Assembly: GCA_015499995.1 (NCBI GenBank)
Contig: JADNRV010000003.1
Location: forward strand, 682,001 to 746,000
DNA: 64,000 nt
DNA from: Flammula alnicola
Taxonomy: Eukaryota; Basidiomycota; Agaricomycetes; Agaricales; Strophariaceae
Reading direction: 5' to 3'
The position numbers and the translations under genes were made by a program. Shown piece after piece: positions 1 to 17,500 of the stretch. Each line of letters starts with the position of its first letter. The first letter of the stretch is position 1. The notes under the pieces are model-generated. The model worked only from the letters and a program-made list of their open reading frames with translations. It did not search any database and had not been told where the DNA came from.

Positions 1-1508
<1,508 letters not shown>

Positions 1509-1943
1509 AAAATGGCTGGTAATAGATGGTGGCTATCTTTAGAAGTTTAGATTTAAGTTTTCTCGAGCAATGTACTTTTATAATTTTTTATTTCAACATC
1601 GAACTTATGTAAAGTAATATACTGTCACAGTTGAACTCTTTTCGCTTTCAAGGCAAGTTGCAAGTGTGTCTCGCTGACTCTTGTATGTGACTTGCCAATG
1701 ATTAATGACTTCTGTGAAGCTTCTGTTTCGTCTCCAACTCGTCTCTCGAAGTTGTGAATTTATGGTATGTTTACGTAAACATTTGTTGACAGTTGTGGAC
1801 TCGACCGGAAACAAACTTACCGCGATCATTCACTCAACCTGAACTGCTACGTCTTGTCGTCCTCGAGTTCCTTTCTTTCGCTCTTCCAGTTCCAGTCCTG
1901 GTGCCCTAACTCGCTTCTAACAGAACCGGGTTGTTAGACTGAC

Positions 1944-2711
1944 ATGCTAGTTGCCCGTTACGCCACTCGCGTTCATCCATTGCATCATCATATCTCCAGA
2001 AGGCTGTCTGTCATGAATAGCGAACACAGGAAATCGCTCCCCTCGTCTCCGGGACCAGTCGAAGAGGCGATCCGTGAGAAGGTACTCTTGATCTCCTCAC
2101 TCGCGGACTTGTACTGACAATCACTTGCAGTTAACAACCCTTCTGCGGCCCACGGCAATCACGATCACCAATGATTCTTGGCAACACCGCCATCATACCG
2201 CAATGCGTGAGCCGGGTGCTAGTAACGGAGAAACACGTAGGTCTAAAGTTTCAAGTTCAGATAATTTAGTCTCTCAACATGGTCGGGTTTTACGTGCAGA
2301 CTTCTCTGTACAAGTTGTATCCAATGCGTTTGAGAACAAGGTCGCACTGCTATTCGCTCCTTGATGATTAAGACCGAACTCACTCTTTGTGAAGAGTACA
2401 ATGCAGCGTCACCGCATGATCTACTCTGCTTTGTCGGAAGAGTTTGCGCAAGGCTTGCACGCTCTTTCTCTCAAAACGAAGACCGAGGTTGAAGTACTGG
2501 CTTCGAATTCTAATGTTAAACACATCATCATGTTGGAACACAGGTCAGTTCATTATCATCAAATTGGATGGCATACCCCCTGGCATGGACTTTAATATTA
2601 ACCCCGATGATCCAGCTTTCCTCCAATGTATGTTGCTCATTGTCACTGTGTAGCTTCTTTCTTCCTCTAAACGTTAAAGATATGATCGCTTCCATGACTA
2701 CATCAAGTTAG
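1944..2711 (+). CDS. BolA-like protein (Uvi31/Bol1 type) with C-terminal extension
   Basis: BolA proteins work with monothiol glutaredoxins in iron-sulfur cluster handling. The BolA core is clear: ITNDSWQHRHHTAMREPGA, GETHFSVQVVSNAFE and QRHRMIYSALSEEF. Six exons (1944-2081, 2131-2236, 2300-2340, 2395-2493, 2549-2627, 2680-2711) join with GT-AG introns into 495 nt, an exact 164-codon frame plus stop, without frameshift. The N-terminus (MLVARYATRVHPLHHHISRR) is basic and free of acidic residues, suggesting mitochondrial import; an internal Met at 2013 could start a cytosolic form. BolA proteins usually end near KTKTEVE. Here two more exons add about 36 residues including KLDGIPPGMDFNINPDDPAF, which I do not recognise. 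The core is secure; joining the last two exons is inferred from splice phase. Confidence 0.82.
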
Positions 2712-3098
2712 AGTCGCGGCCGTGAGATTGTTCATTCGGAAAGCATCATCCGCGTATCATGGTTATCAAAGCCTTTGTTTATTCGTTCACATTTCACCGG
2801 CACCCCTCTTAAATGGTTTTTTTGACGACGAAACAGTACGCAGTGATTATCGCTCAAGATAACTTAAATGGCTGTGCAAGATGTGCGATCATGCCTGAAT
2901 TGTCGTTCCTTTGCTTCTTGGAGATTGCTGCGTGGAGACAGAGATGATGCGCATAACACCCAACTCAGGTTTACAGGTTTCTGTAGAGTTCGCCTACATT
3001 CGTGGTGCTACTCATACACTGACTTTTTCGACTTTCCTATATTATATAGATAATCTGTGTGGAACACCGTAATTTCTCCAGTTGCCCTTTCCTCGATT
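2712..3098. other. Intergenic, no gene recognised
   Basis: This stretch lies between the BolA stop and the zinc-finger gene start. It should hold the BolA 3' UTR and the promoter of the next gene. A 61-codon open frame at 2868 has no recognisable composition or splice context. Confidence 0.5.
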
Positions 3099-4464
3099 AT
3101 GTCTCACTCGTCTCGACAAGAAACTGGAGACAGTTCGCGCCCGACTCTTCCACCTATTCGTGATTTATTTGGAGGTCAGCAAGCTATATGAAACTTGGTC
3201 TTATCCGTCCACTTAAACTATCTCATATTTTGTAAGATGAGCTTTCAAGGCGACCAAATACCCCACACGACTCCCCGTCTTTACCATTGGCACGCCTTCG
3301 TGTCAGCGATGAAGACGACTATGGATATTCTTCCGAACATCCCAGGGTGTCCTCCAGAATCTCTATCCAGCCTCTGTACACAGTAAGGGAATAAATAATC
3401 TTGTCTCTCTTCCTTGCCTTATACTTTAGCGTCTAGCTTTCATTAGGACATTCAGATCCATCTCTAGACCTTCATCAATATAGAGTACCACAATTTAACA
3501 CCCAACCCTTGCGCGCAGAGCATCTGAGGGCACCTGCTCAGGCGAGCTCAGTTGTCTTCAATCAAGCATCACACGGAACACCAAACCGGTCTTCATATCC
3601 CCAGGCTCCCTCAGACTTCGATGCCCCTGTTTCAAGGAATGCGCTACACCATCGAATGCATGAGCGATCCCCGCAACCTCGTCAAAGAAATACTGTTCCC
3701 CAAACCCAATATCGCCATCCATCTGACTTGCACTACTCATACAGTGTTGGTGTCCCTCCCATAACCCGTCACAGATCAGAAATTACATTCTCTGACCCAT
3801 CGTCTCGACCGTGGAACATTTCCACGACTTTACATTCCGGTAACACAGCAGAGGACGATGAACGGACGCCTGTGGCTCGTATAATAACGCAGCAGCCATG
3901 GAGCCGATGGCTATTCCTAACGTTACTGGGCATCAGCCTCCTGACGACGCTACAGGTAGTAGCTCTTCGAAATACGAGTGTCAGTATTGTGGCAAAGGCT
4001 TAGTCGGCCCAGCAGTCTCAAGGTATGATTGTACTCCAAATTTTTTGGTGCAGTACTGAGAGTTTACTAGATACATCTCAATAGCCACACCGGTGAGAAA
4101 CGTGAGTTTTGATTCCTGCTATTCGTGGGCGAAGATTGAGCTTTCTTCACCAGCCTTTGTTTGCCCGTGGAAAGTTGCGGCCGGAGTTTCAGCGTTCTGA
4201 GTAATATGCGCCGTCACGCTCGTGTCCACACCACGACTGCTCTCCAGAGTCTGGTAGTAACGATGTACCACTCGCCTCTTCTTCGACGGCACCAGACCCG
4301 CATGCATCCTCCCAAGTAGATGGTATCACCGCCGAGGTAGCAGTGCGTCCTCCTCTAGTACTAATGCCTCCCGACGAAGTCGGAGCGTTTCCTCGAACGA
4401 CCTCGACGACGGAGAGGATCGCGCTGAAAAGCGTACGCGTCGGAACGTCTCCCAAATATTGTAA
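3099..4464 (+). CDS. C2H2 zinc-finger transcription factor
   Basis: Likely a nuclear DNA-binding regulator. It begins MSHSSRQETGDSS and has a long low-complexity Ser/Pro/Arg-rich N-terminal half. Two adjacent C2H2 fingers follow: YECQYCGKGF then HTGEK, and a second finger with Cys-x4-Cys, CGRSFSVLSNMRRH and a final His. The fingers are split by introns at about 4022-4083 and 4101-4152. The tail is Ser/Arg-rich and ends RTRRNVSQIL. An intron at about 3174-3236 joins IRDLFG to DELSRRPNT. The frame breaks at 4000-4001 (TTT read as TT inside the first finger) and 4164-4166 (CCCC read as CCC inside the second); correcting each by one base restores canonical fingers. Another slip is likely near 3381 at the exon 2 donor and one near 4310. 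The specific target is unknown. Confidence 0.85.
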
Positions 4465-5104
4465 TCATCCCTATAGAAATATTATTTCTACCTTATTATT
4501 TAACCTTATTCTATTTACCGATAACGTTGCCTTTTTCTTCTTTTCTTCTATTTCCTGGATCCCTGTGCTTTTATGGCGATTAACTCATAAAGATACTTCG
4601 ATTATGTACTTACCCATCTTTCCTTATATTATCTTTTCCTAAAAATTGTATCAAGTAGTCACTGGCATCGCATCGCCCATCACCGACTGGCACTTATTTA
4701 TTTTTGCAGCTTGTTCAATAGAGTGAAAATAGTCGAATAGAATAGAAATAGAAACCCGTTTCCAAAACACTGGCCACGCGACCGTGGTCCCCGAATTTGA
4801 CTGGTGTGACCAGTATCAAACTCAAGGAGAATCATCCAAAGCCGCCATAATTTGTCTGAGCCTTGCCTCGCATGCGATGGGTAATATCGCATGCAACAGC
4901 GAACAGCGGCTGATACCACAACATTCGGGAACAAATTAGGTAAAGCCAAACTATATGAGTTGTGTATGAGCAACCTTTACGGGGAGCGCAGCAGTTCGAG
5001 TCAGTGACCGGAGTGTAAAGTGGGTACTAGTATTTCAAATCGTAAGTCCGTCGAAAGGATCGATCACAGTCCATAGTACAATTACACAGCAGAATGTTCA
5101 TTAA
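4465..5104. other. Convergent 3' intergenic region
   Basis: Lies between the 3' ends of the zinc-finger gene (+) and the NDR kinase (-). The first 180 bases are AT-rich, consistent with a 3' UTR. Open frames here (for example 4698-4973 minus) are short and unlike protein. Nothing else is seen. Confidence 0.5.
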
Positions 5105-8595
<3,491 letters not shown>

Positions 8596-9842
8596 TTACA
8601 AGACAGAATATTGGGTGAACGTCGTTAAGAACGACAGAGACAACAAGGGTATCGCAGATATTGGTCTGTGCACGAATACACAACTCACTTTGTCATTGTC
8701 AGAGATAGAGGTGACACACTTTGCTAGTTACAGCACCAGCCCAGAGCTGGCATGAATTCTGCTTTAAGTATATCTTGAATGGCCCATCAACCTCATGCAC
8801 GTGATCTGAGGCTTATGTCATTATTTCGACGCGACTTGCGGTCAACGCGTTGTGGTTTTGCTCTAAGGTTGCTCGAGAGTCAATTTTCTGCGGTTTCACT
8901 GGCTCTTTGTCCTTATATCTTGCAAGGCGTCGCCCCCTTTGCATCTAACATGTCAACACTTTGCGAATTTGTCATGCTTGCCTGCTTTTCTTTCACTTTT
9001 ACCATTCCCTAGGCCATTCCAGGGCCGAAACTCCCCCAGGCTATCGAGATCCAAGCATTCGACTTTGAAACTCTTATTTTTTTTTTCCACATCCGACAGA
9101 AGGAACAAGCCAGTTGTGCGTGTACGATGAAGGCATCACAGTCTAAGACGATGTGAGCCATGAGCCTAGCTGCTCGAGCGTTCAACAACGCACGGGGCGC
9201 AGGGCTTAGAACACTGAATCTCCGTCGGCAGCCATGGGCAAGTGCCCTTGCGAGTTGATGTAAAGGCAACTTATGCTCCATGTCGAATAGGATCGGTGAC
9301 CTATCTTACCCATGCAACTAACCTCGCAGGGCAAACAGATCCATGAGGCTTCATATCGATCATAAATGAAACTCGTGTTCTCCATTTGACATCAAGTCAT
9401 CGTCAATCGCATATCTGGGAGACCCGACTATCCGGCCCTTCTTTTGCTGAAGCTTGGCCGACTTGTACCTTCTGTTCTTCTGGTAACGGCTGAATCAAAC
9501 AACAATAAACCATCCTCGGACTACGACTTCAACCATCCTTGTTCGCCGTCTGTCAACATCTGTATCTGATTCAACCCACCCACCCACGAGCTTCTCCGCA
9601 CAGCCAACCCTTCACAACCTGCCTCAACCGAGCCTCGTGCATCTACGCGTCGAGTGCACGCCCTTTGCCTTGTTGCGAACCCACCTGCTTGTTGACTCGA
9701 GCTGGTACAGCAGAAAAGCGAGTTTCATGTGCTTGTGCAGCGTGGTTTCTGAATCGATATTTAGTCGGCCCCAAACCACACATTAATTTTTCACTTCTCC
9801 CCATCTCATTTTTTTTCTTATTACTATCTCTTTCCCTCTAAT
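8596..9842. promoter_or_regulatory. Divergent promoter region: NDR kinase / homeodomain gene
   Basis: About 1.25 kb separates two outward-facing start codons, so it should hold both promoters and 5' UTRs. The last 300 bases before 9843 are pyrimidine-rich, typical of basidiomycete 5' leaders. No protein-like open frame is recognised; ORFs at 8779, 9009 (minus) and 9539 lack conserved features. Confidence 0.5.
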
Positions 9843-11273
9843 ATGACGAGCTCCAACAAAGATCGTTACTATTCCACTGTAGGCAAATCGCGTCGAAGCT
9901 CTCCAGGCGGAGATTCACATAATGCGCATGGTGTTTTCTTCCAGACGGGACAGGGTGGGCGAACAGTGCTGCCTCCTCTTGCTGACAGTTTTCCAATTCC
10001 TCGTTCTACAGGTCTGTTTCTTTTATAGTGATAAAGATGACCAACGCACTCAAAGCAGCTATTTTACCCGTGTACAGTGCCCGCTACTTATTCTAACCTT
10101 TATACCCAACCACGCTCGACACCCAGCAAGCTCGACTATACTCTCAATCCACAGACTCTCTACGGGACGTATCAACAACCCACAGGCGCCTGTTAGTAGA
10201 CATTCATATAACTTTTATCATTAAGGCATTGATTTCATTTGTCTTTGTCTGTAGCGCCGCAATTTCCGACAGGATTTCCTAACTATGAAATGCATCCACA
10301 TGAAAGATACTCTCCTCAACCATCATACCCCGCATACTCTTCGAGGTCGGTGACGCCCAGTTTGGGCACTGGGCCGGTCGATTCGCGCAGGCTACCGCCT
10401 TTGTCGACGTCTCCTGCTCCTCAAGGGGATCGATGGCAGCAGCAGTCGTATATGCCGCAACCGACTGGCTATCATGGTAACTCCATTAGATCACCAACCG
10501 CGACGTACCCCGCTGCTTACCCCAATTACACTACCGCAACGCAAGCTAATGCTTACCCGTATCATATGCAAGCAGGACCTCACGACCACGTCTCGTCTTT
10601 GAACCCCCAAGGTCATGCCCTATTTGAAGATATGTCGCGAATGGACCCTCGTTCGACTTCGCCATATAGCCGCGGTTCGGGATCGTCGCACGTCTCCCCT
10701 CCACGATCCTACTCTCCACCGCCCGTCTCACCCACCTCCCCCGAGGAGCCAACGATCAAGAAGAAGAGAAAGCGCGCGGACGCTGCTCAACTTAAAGTCT
10801 TGAACGAAACTTACAGTCGGACTGCCTTCCCATCGACGGAAGAGCGTATTGCACTAGCCAAGATGCTAGATATGTCTGCGCGCAGCGTGCAGATATGGTG
10901 ATGTTTTTTTCTTCAATTTTTCTTCTCGTCGCTGATGACCATAAACAGGTTCCAGAACAAGCGCCAATCGATGAGGCAGACGAACCGCCAGTCGACCTCC
11001 GTCGCCTCGTCCCACCATCCTTTCTCCATGGCCAATCAGGTTGATCCCATGGCGGAAGACCTCGTACCTCACCCTCAGCCTGGATACGATACAGGATCTG
11101 GGCCTTTGGGAGATTCTATGTATCTGACAGGCCCGTCGCAGGATGCTTCTCGATCCCATGCTTCCCACTCTCATTCGCACCCACCCCCGCATCACTACCA
11201 CCAGTCCTCGTCTCATCGTCACCCCCGTGATCAAGAAGCAGTCGACCCCCGCAAGTGGTCTCGAGCACCATGA
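9843..11273 (+). CDS. Homeodomain transcription factor
   Basis: A nuclear DNA-binding regulator, 416 residues. Exons 9843-10011, 10078-10191, 10255-10897 and 10949-11273 sum to 1251 nt, a clean frame with no slips. The N-terminal half is Pro/Ser/Tyr-rich and disordered, including DYTLNPQTLYGTYQQPTGA and QFPTGFPNYEMHPHERY. At about residues 250-310 a basic KKKRKR leads into a homeodomain (QLKVLNETYSRTAFPSTEER, then SARSVQIW and FQNKRQSMRQ). An intron splits the Trp codon of recognition helix 3, a common site in homeobox genes. The tail has a His-rich SHSHSHPPPHH tract. Basidiomycete relatives (YOX1-like; hom genes of mushrooms) act in the cell cycle or fruiting, but the specific role here is not shown by sequence. 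Confidence 0.92.
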
Positions 11274-12018
11274 AAAAGTGGGCCATTATCTTCCCGGATA
11301 TCATTCGCATAGTTACACCCGCTCTTTAGGTTCTTATATCTTGACTTTATCATCCGTAGAAGGCTTCACCTCCATCTACTTAATTTAAAGTCCATTCATC
11401 GTTAATAACCAACTTAAAACTTAATTCTCCGCAGCTACGTATTTGATCGGACGGGATAATTTTTGCCTCCTTTTCATTATTACTCCTTGGTCGAGTTGTT
11501 TATATCTACCTTAATTTACCTTTATTTTTTGGTTGCTTTCTCGAGTCGTCGACACATAGATTTACTATTTTCAAATTATACCACTACATTATCTACCATT
11601 TAATCCATCTTGCTAATAAGTGGCATCCCGCCGAGTCAATCCCTGCGCGGAGACGTAACAAAGAATACGAAGGACGTAGTGATTCGAGCAGAAGTGCGTC
11701 AAGCTTTTTTCCGAGTTCCTAGTTTGATAATCGCTGGGATCTATATCTTAGGCTGTTCCCTGGAGTGACATCGTGGGTACTGCATAGGGAGAGTTTAAGC
11801 CTCGACATTTGCTCGATATAGAACGATAATAAGGGTGTTTCAACAGAGTATCGTGATTAAGATCGTCAGTTTCAGACCCATGGCACCCTTTCATTCCAGA
11901 TAAGCAACATAATGCAAGGGTCATAAATACGCCATTCTCGGAGAATCTTTACCAAACTATAGACAAAGGGTCTTTAATTTCGGGCATAACTCAACGCGTG
12001 TGATCACGTACCGTGCCG
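11274..12018. other. Convergent 3' intergenic region
   Basis: AT-rich DNA between the ends of the homeodomain gene (+) and the LPMO gene (-), about 745 bases. It is consistent with two 3' UTRs. I see no gene, repeat or RNA. Confidence 0.5.
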
Positions 12019-13340
12019 TTACACGGTCTTCTGTCGTTGTAGCCTCCTCGAAGTGAGACGGCATTGGTCTGACGGCTGTTTCGTCGAGGCAGGTGCGACA
12101 GTCGAAGGCGACGTTGAAATTGTGGAGGAAGGCGCGGTGTTACCACCAATTCCGCCGAATGTAACAGGTGTGGGCCCAGGGATTGTGAATGACACCGAAT
12201 CGCCATAAATATTTGGGAAGGTGACTCCTTGGTATAATGTCTGCATGGAGACTAATTCGTTATCAGAAGGAACATTTATTCCTGATCCAGTAACCTCGAC
12301 TTGTCTGAGTCATTAAATAAGCCTTTATTGTATTCAATCCATGCGGGGTAGGACTTACGAGCAGCTAGGATAAAATTGTGGCGTCGACGATTGCAAAGCA
12401 ATGCTGAATGGAAGATCGAAGGAAGATCGTCAGTCATGGTTCCGTTTAAAAGACGGTAAGAGAATACATTTCGTTCCGCATGAGCTGAGGGAAAAATCAT
12501 AATCACTTCAGTCATTAGCAAGACTCGGTAGGGGAGGGGCATACATATTGTCCCGGTGCCAAATCAGCCGGAATGGTCGAGGACCATGAGTTGTTGTCTT
12601 CCAAGTTATCAATAAATATACTTGGCAATGATTTATTCTATCACGGTAAAGTAAATTTATCCACTTACTCGCAATTAATTTGGCTGCTGCCCACTGCCGA
12701 CTATTTGTATCGTATCCGTCGGCATCGAGTTTGAACCATTGAGCGTCATTTGAAGCGAAACTCGAGCAATCACCATTACAAGAGGTCATATAAGTTGATA
12801 CAGGTCCTTGATGATCTATGGGTTTATCAGATTTACAGGCAAGATTGTACGGTTAAAAAACAATACCGCCAGGCCACTACAAGTACATGAGACGACATGA
12901 TGAATTTCTGAAGCATCATCGTGAATAGCGAGGACTTTACATATGCCCACTGAAAAATCACTTGGGACCCCGATGGTGCACTGGCAATAGCAGTTGTTCC
13001 ATTATTGCCACCATGATGACAAGCAATGTCTGGGTCGGGAATTGAAACTAAAAAAAGGGAATTAAAAGGAAGATTTTGTGACACAAAAAAACTTACTGTA
13101 GCCGTCATTCAACACTTTACGAACTACTCGAGGAGGAGTATCGGTATAGCTAGATATTTCGTCAGAAATTGCCTAACAGATAAAAAAAACGTTGCATTCG
13201 CACGGATCGACAAAAGGATTCCAACCAGGGTAGCTCAGTCCGCCTATTACGACATTGTGCACGAAACCATGGCCAGCTGCAAGACGTAGAACGGACAGGA
13301 GAAAAGAGAGCCGAAGTAAGAAGGACAGATATAATGCCAT
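12019..13340 (-). CDS. AA9 lytic polysaccharide monooxygenase, secreted
   Basis: A copper enzyme that oxidatively cleaves cellulose or related glucans outside the cell. The start at 13340 gives a signal peptide (MALYLSFLLRLSFLLSVLR, then LAAG), so the mature protein begins HGFVHNVVIGG with the copper-binding His1. An upstream in-frame Met at 13370 would spoil the signal. Further AA9 marks are DIACHHGGNN, a second copper His in DHQGPVSTYM with SCNGDCSSF, AAAKLI, LAPGQY, LMRNEMYSL and the axial Tyr in QFYPSC followed by VEVTG. The usual His of the R-H-E segment is Asn here. The C-terminus is Ser/Thr-rich without a cellulose-binding module and ends near 12019. At least six exons; one donor near 12947 fits only with one extra base, perhaps a lost G. 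Substrate preference is unknown. Confidence 0.88.
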
Positions 13341-13517
13341 TTCGAGAACGGAGTGTTCCAACTGAGTCAATGCCGTAGGAAGTGGTTAAGGGCTCTATAT
13401 GCCTTGCTCACATCTGTCATCGTGTTCACCTCGAGGCAAGCACCTGCTTTCTCGAACCGCAAAATATCATGGTCTTGGGGAGGCAATCGCAAGGCGAAAG
13501 TGTGTATGGATTCCTTG

Positions 13518-13866
13518 TCAATCGCCGATGATTATAGGCTTGATAGGCTCAAGCGATATCGATGTTGTCTTAATCTAAGGAATGTGGATATGAACGCTTT
13601 GGGATAAGTCAAAATTGAGAGAGGCATAGACATACCTGCATTTCACGCGAAAACTTATTCTTCTCTATCGCCCGAACACCAGGAGATTGCGCCATGAGGC
13701 GCTTGGAATCAGTAGTCCCGATATAGATCTTAGACGCCTCACCACTCGGATGTGTAAAACTGACGAGATACACGAGATAGAATGAAAACACACACTTGAA
13801 CTTGCGTGCATGAATTATACATCGTCTTGGAGAGCGGTAGAACCACGGCCTTAAAATGGACTTCAT
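13518..13866 (-). CDS. Small unknown protein, probably mitochondrial
   Basis: A three-exon gene of 83 residues that I do not recognise. Exons on the minus strand are 13866-13796, 13759-13636 and 13574-13518. All introns are GT-AG and phases join exactly (71+124+57 = 252 nt). The N-terminus MKSILRPWFYRSPRRC is rich in Arg and lacks acids, like a mitochondrial presequence. The body contains PSGEASKIYIGTTDSKR and FSREMQIKT, and the end is PIKPIIIGD. Size and charge would suit a mitoribosomal or respiratory accessory protein, but that is a guess. It lies 178 bases upstream of the LPMO start on the same strand. Confidence 0.6.
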
Positions 13867-14586
13867 ATTTTACGATATTGAAAAAGAGGTGTTTTGGAGG
13901 TGTTGACGATCCAAGACTCGCAAAAGTAATAGTCTAAGTTAGATTTGCTCCGCAAAGCACGTGATTGTGTCGAGTCCGTCAGACTAACCGGTGGCAGTGG
14001 TGGCAGTGACGGTTGACAATGAAAGCGACACCTTGCGCAAGCTTAGTACTAGCTGATTTCGGTTGAGAATTGTATGAGGCATCACTTCGTTGGACTTTGC
14101 CTTGACCAATGGCAGGGATTGCACCGTTAGACACTCGCGGGCGCTTGTTGGGTTATGTAAGGGTTGCGGGCATCGAATTATGTACACGTACTATACCGGA
14201 ATAAACTTTCCTTGTTGGAATCTAGGGCGCTGGCGGGTCGATGCCAGTACAAGACAACAAAGGAAATAGCGCTGCTGAGCTACGTGGCGAAGACAAGTTA
14301 ACGTTGGCCCTTTGAAGCAGTCTGTATTTACCATTCGATATCTTCTTTGATCTTCTCGATCCCAGGGTTACTGTAGTCCATATGTTGAGAGGCTCCATCT
14401 AGTCTCCAAAAATTATATGTAAGACATTCATGGTGCCAGATAGAATGCTTTTACGAGGAGAAAATATGCAATATCAATGTCTGTCTTACTCTATAGTGTA
14501 AATACATAAGCGAAAAACGAGCGGTAAAATTAGCGTGCTGAATGAGGATAAAAAATACCAAGGGAGTCGGGCGATGTACACCTCAA
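13867..14586. other. Intergenic region
   Basis: Contains the promoter of the small minus-strand gene and the 3' UTR of eEF3. A 67-codon minus frame at 13984-14187 shows no support. Nothing else is recognised. Confidence 0.5.
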
Positions 14587-17500
14587 TTAATCGCTGTCAG
14601 TGTCCTCAGGTTTAGGGCCTCCTCGCTCAACCAACGCAACTTCCTGAGCCTTCTCCTCTCTTCCTGAGCCTTCTGCTGGTTGCGGGTTATCTTCTTTTTC
14701 TTTTTGATCAAAGGTTTGCCGGACTGATCTTCAGCACCACTGCCTGCAGGGGTTCCAGCTGCAGACACGGCTGGACTCTGAAGGCGAGAGCGAGCAGGCG
14801 TGTTTGTACCACTGCCTCGAGGAGACTTGGCATCCAAGAAGGCGTCGTCGACGACGGCGACCTTTCCTTGGAGGGTAACTCGCCCATTATCGACATTCCA
14901 GATTTCTGGGCCTAAAAATAAATTATGAATAACGGGCCGTGGAGTTCAACAAAAAAAGACGCACATAGAGAGGAAACGAATTCGTGGTTATGAGAAATGA
15001 TGACCTAAAGAACAGATGTCAGGTTCTGATAACGAGAGAAATGACGGGAAAGTATTCTTACCACAGCGCCCGCCCATTCTTTGATGGCTACAGCCAGGCC
15101 ACCAAGGGCCTCTCTGTCGAGGAAATTACTAGGCTCATCAAGCACGCAAATCTATCGGATATCAGTTAGCAGAGATAAAACTGGGAAAGATGACGTTGCG
15201 AACCTGTGGGTTGTTCCAGAGACAAGCGGCGATAACAAGCTTGATCTTTTGACCTATAAATTGCCATTAATTTGGAGAGCTTCGAATGATGCAATTCATA
15301 TTCACCACCAGACAGGCCTGAGATCTCGTTGTATTGCGCAATATCTCCATCGAGACCGATATCTTCCAGGTGCTTGCGGACTAAGTGCGCTGAGGTGTCG
15401 CGCGAACCAGCACCCTCACGAGAGGACTCGAGGTCATCAAATTGTTGAATGAGCTTTGTGAATCCTTTGCCGATGAGATCGTCACGAGGAACCCAAGTAT
15501 TGAATTTGTGGTCTAGGCCTCGCCATTTGACCTCGTATTGGAAGGACTTCTTTAGTTTCTGACGACCCATAATCATCTAATCATAAATGAAAGACAGTCA
15601 ATAAATATCTTCAAAAGCGCAGAATAAGACCACGAACCTCGAGTTTGCGCCTGCTTCCATCCTTGCCGACCCAGTCCTGGTCCAGAATGGTCTGCTCCTC
15701 GGCAGTAAGAACGCGAGTTGCTTTCTCCAGAAGTTCACCTACACAAACATTAAGGATACGTTTGATAGCGAAATAAAAGAGCACTTACGATCGTGTCCAT
15801 CCTGGAAACGCCACTGAATGTATTGAATGGGAGTTTTCTCCAAGTGACGCTCTGTGTCATCCGTCAGCAATATTCAACAGCCAGAAACACATTCGCTTGC
15901 CTATGTGATGCGTTGCATGCTGGGAGACATATCCAACGCGCAGAGCAGGGTGTTTATATACAGTTCCTTCTTGCGGCACGGTTTCTCCCTAGAATGATCA
16001 TAAGGCAACGGAAGTCGAAAGAAGGGAGTGCATAACTTACAGTAAGTAGTTTGATCATTGTAGATTTTCCAGCACCGTTGGGGCCAACAACACCCACTCG
16101 GCTGAAGGTCACGTATCAGAATAAATCCCAGAGAGAGATCAAGGAAAAGGCATACCTTGAGAGAGATAACGCGCAGCTAACATTATACAAACTGGGTTTG
16201 GACCTGCCAGGATATGTATATGTACAATTGGACAACTTCAAGATTGCTCGAGTATTGCTTCGCACGCCCATGAGCGATCCAGGTGGTGGAAATGAGAACT
16301 TGACAGAAGTGGCTGCCAGGGTATAGTAGGATTTGGCTTCAGGCTTCCTCTCTACGAAGGACGAAAGGTTTCCCGGGTAGTATACAAGCTAAACAGCTGT
16401 AAGCGAGCGTTTTTCAGATGATAAATGAGATGACACGAACTTTCTTTGATTCGTAATGTATGATATCTGTCGTGACATTATCCAAGAATCTGTCGACAAA
16501 AAATCAGTGTTGCAATTCAACTCGATTTCGGACAGTTACGAACCCAGAGTCGTGACTAACAATCAAGCAGGTAACATTTTTCTGAGATTTTAGGTATGCT
16601 TCGAGCCAGGCCACAGAGTTGCGATCCAACTATAAACGTCCAGTCAGCAAAGGGGATACCTGAAGAACATGAAATACGACGTGATTCGTAGGTTCGTCAA
16701 GCAAGAGAAGGTCAGCTTGTAAAGCATGGCCTTGCAAGTTCGAGCTTCATTTTCCACCCTCCTGATAACCCGCCAACAGTGTCGGCCTGGCGAGCATCAT
16801 CAAAGCCAACCTCAATTAGCTGATCCCTGATTTTCGATCTTGGGACACCTTTCAAAGCAGGATCTAGCGAGGGTGGGAATAACGAGTAAGCTTCTGAAGA
16901 CCAAAAAAAAGAGGAAAGGGCTAACCGGCAGCAATGAAATCAATTATGGTTAACGATCCATCCTCGCCTTGCAATGAGTGCTCCACCATCACGCAGCGCA
17001 GCTTATCCTGAGGTGGGAAGTTCTCAACCTTTCCATCGCGGAGTTGACGCATCAGCGTCGATTTTCCGGAACCGTTGGTTCCCAAATACCGTACCGCCTA
17101 CCACGAATAAGGCGGAGAGTGGTGTGTGAGAGGAGCAACAGGGCACCGTATGCCAACGAGAAGAGGGTATCACACAGGAGCTCGCCCTCTGAGTCATCGT
17201 GGCTCTTCGCAACGGCATACTTCGACTGAAAAAGATATTAAGAAAATAAAACGATGAAGTTGTTGAATGCCTTACCTGATCGATAGCCAAGTAATGGGCA
17301 AGAACAGCCTCTGTGAAAGCAGAGCTCTTTTTCTCGTCGTTAAGCCAAACGGACATGTATAGTCCAACGCAACGATTCCATGTGGCAGGATCGCTGAACT
17401 TGCGCGCATAAACAAGGTCTGCCACGAGCGCCGCCACAAATTCGAGTGAAGTCTCGAGGGTAGGATATTTGGGGCTCTTGGGGCCATTGGGAGAGGAAGG

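Noticed and set aside
4970..5060. A tRNA-like TTCGAGTC box near 4990
   Set aside because: No matching A box, acceptor stem or anticodon arm could be drawn around it.
9009..9281. 90-codon minus-strand frame upstream of the homeodomain gene
   Set aside because: No conserved composition, no splice context, and it lies in a promoter/leader region.
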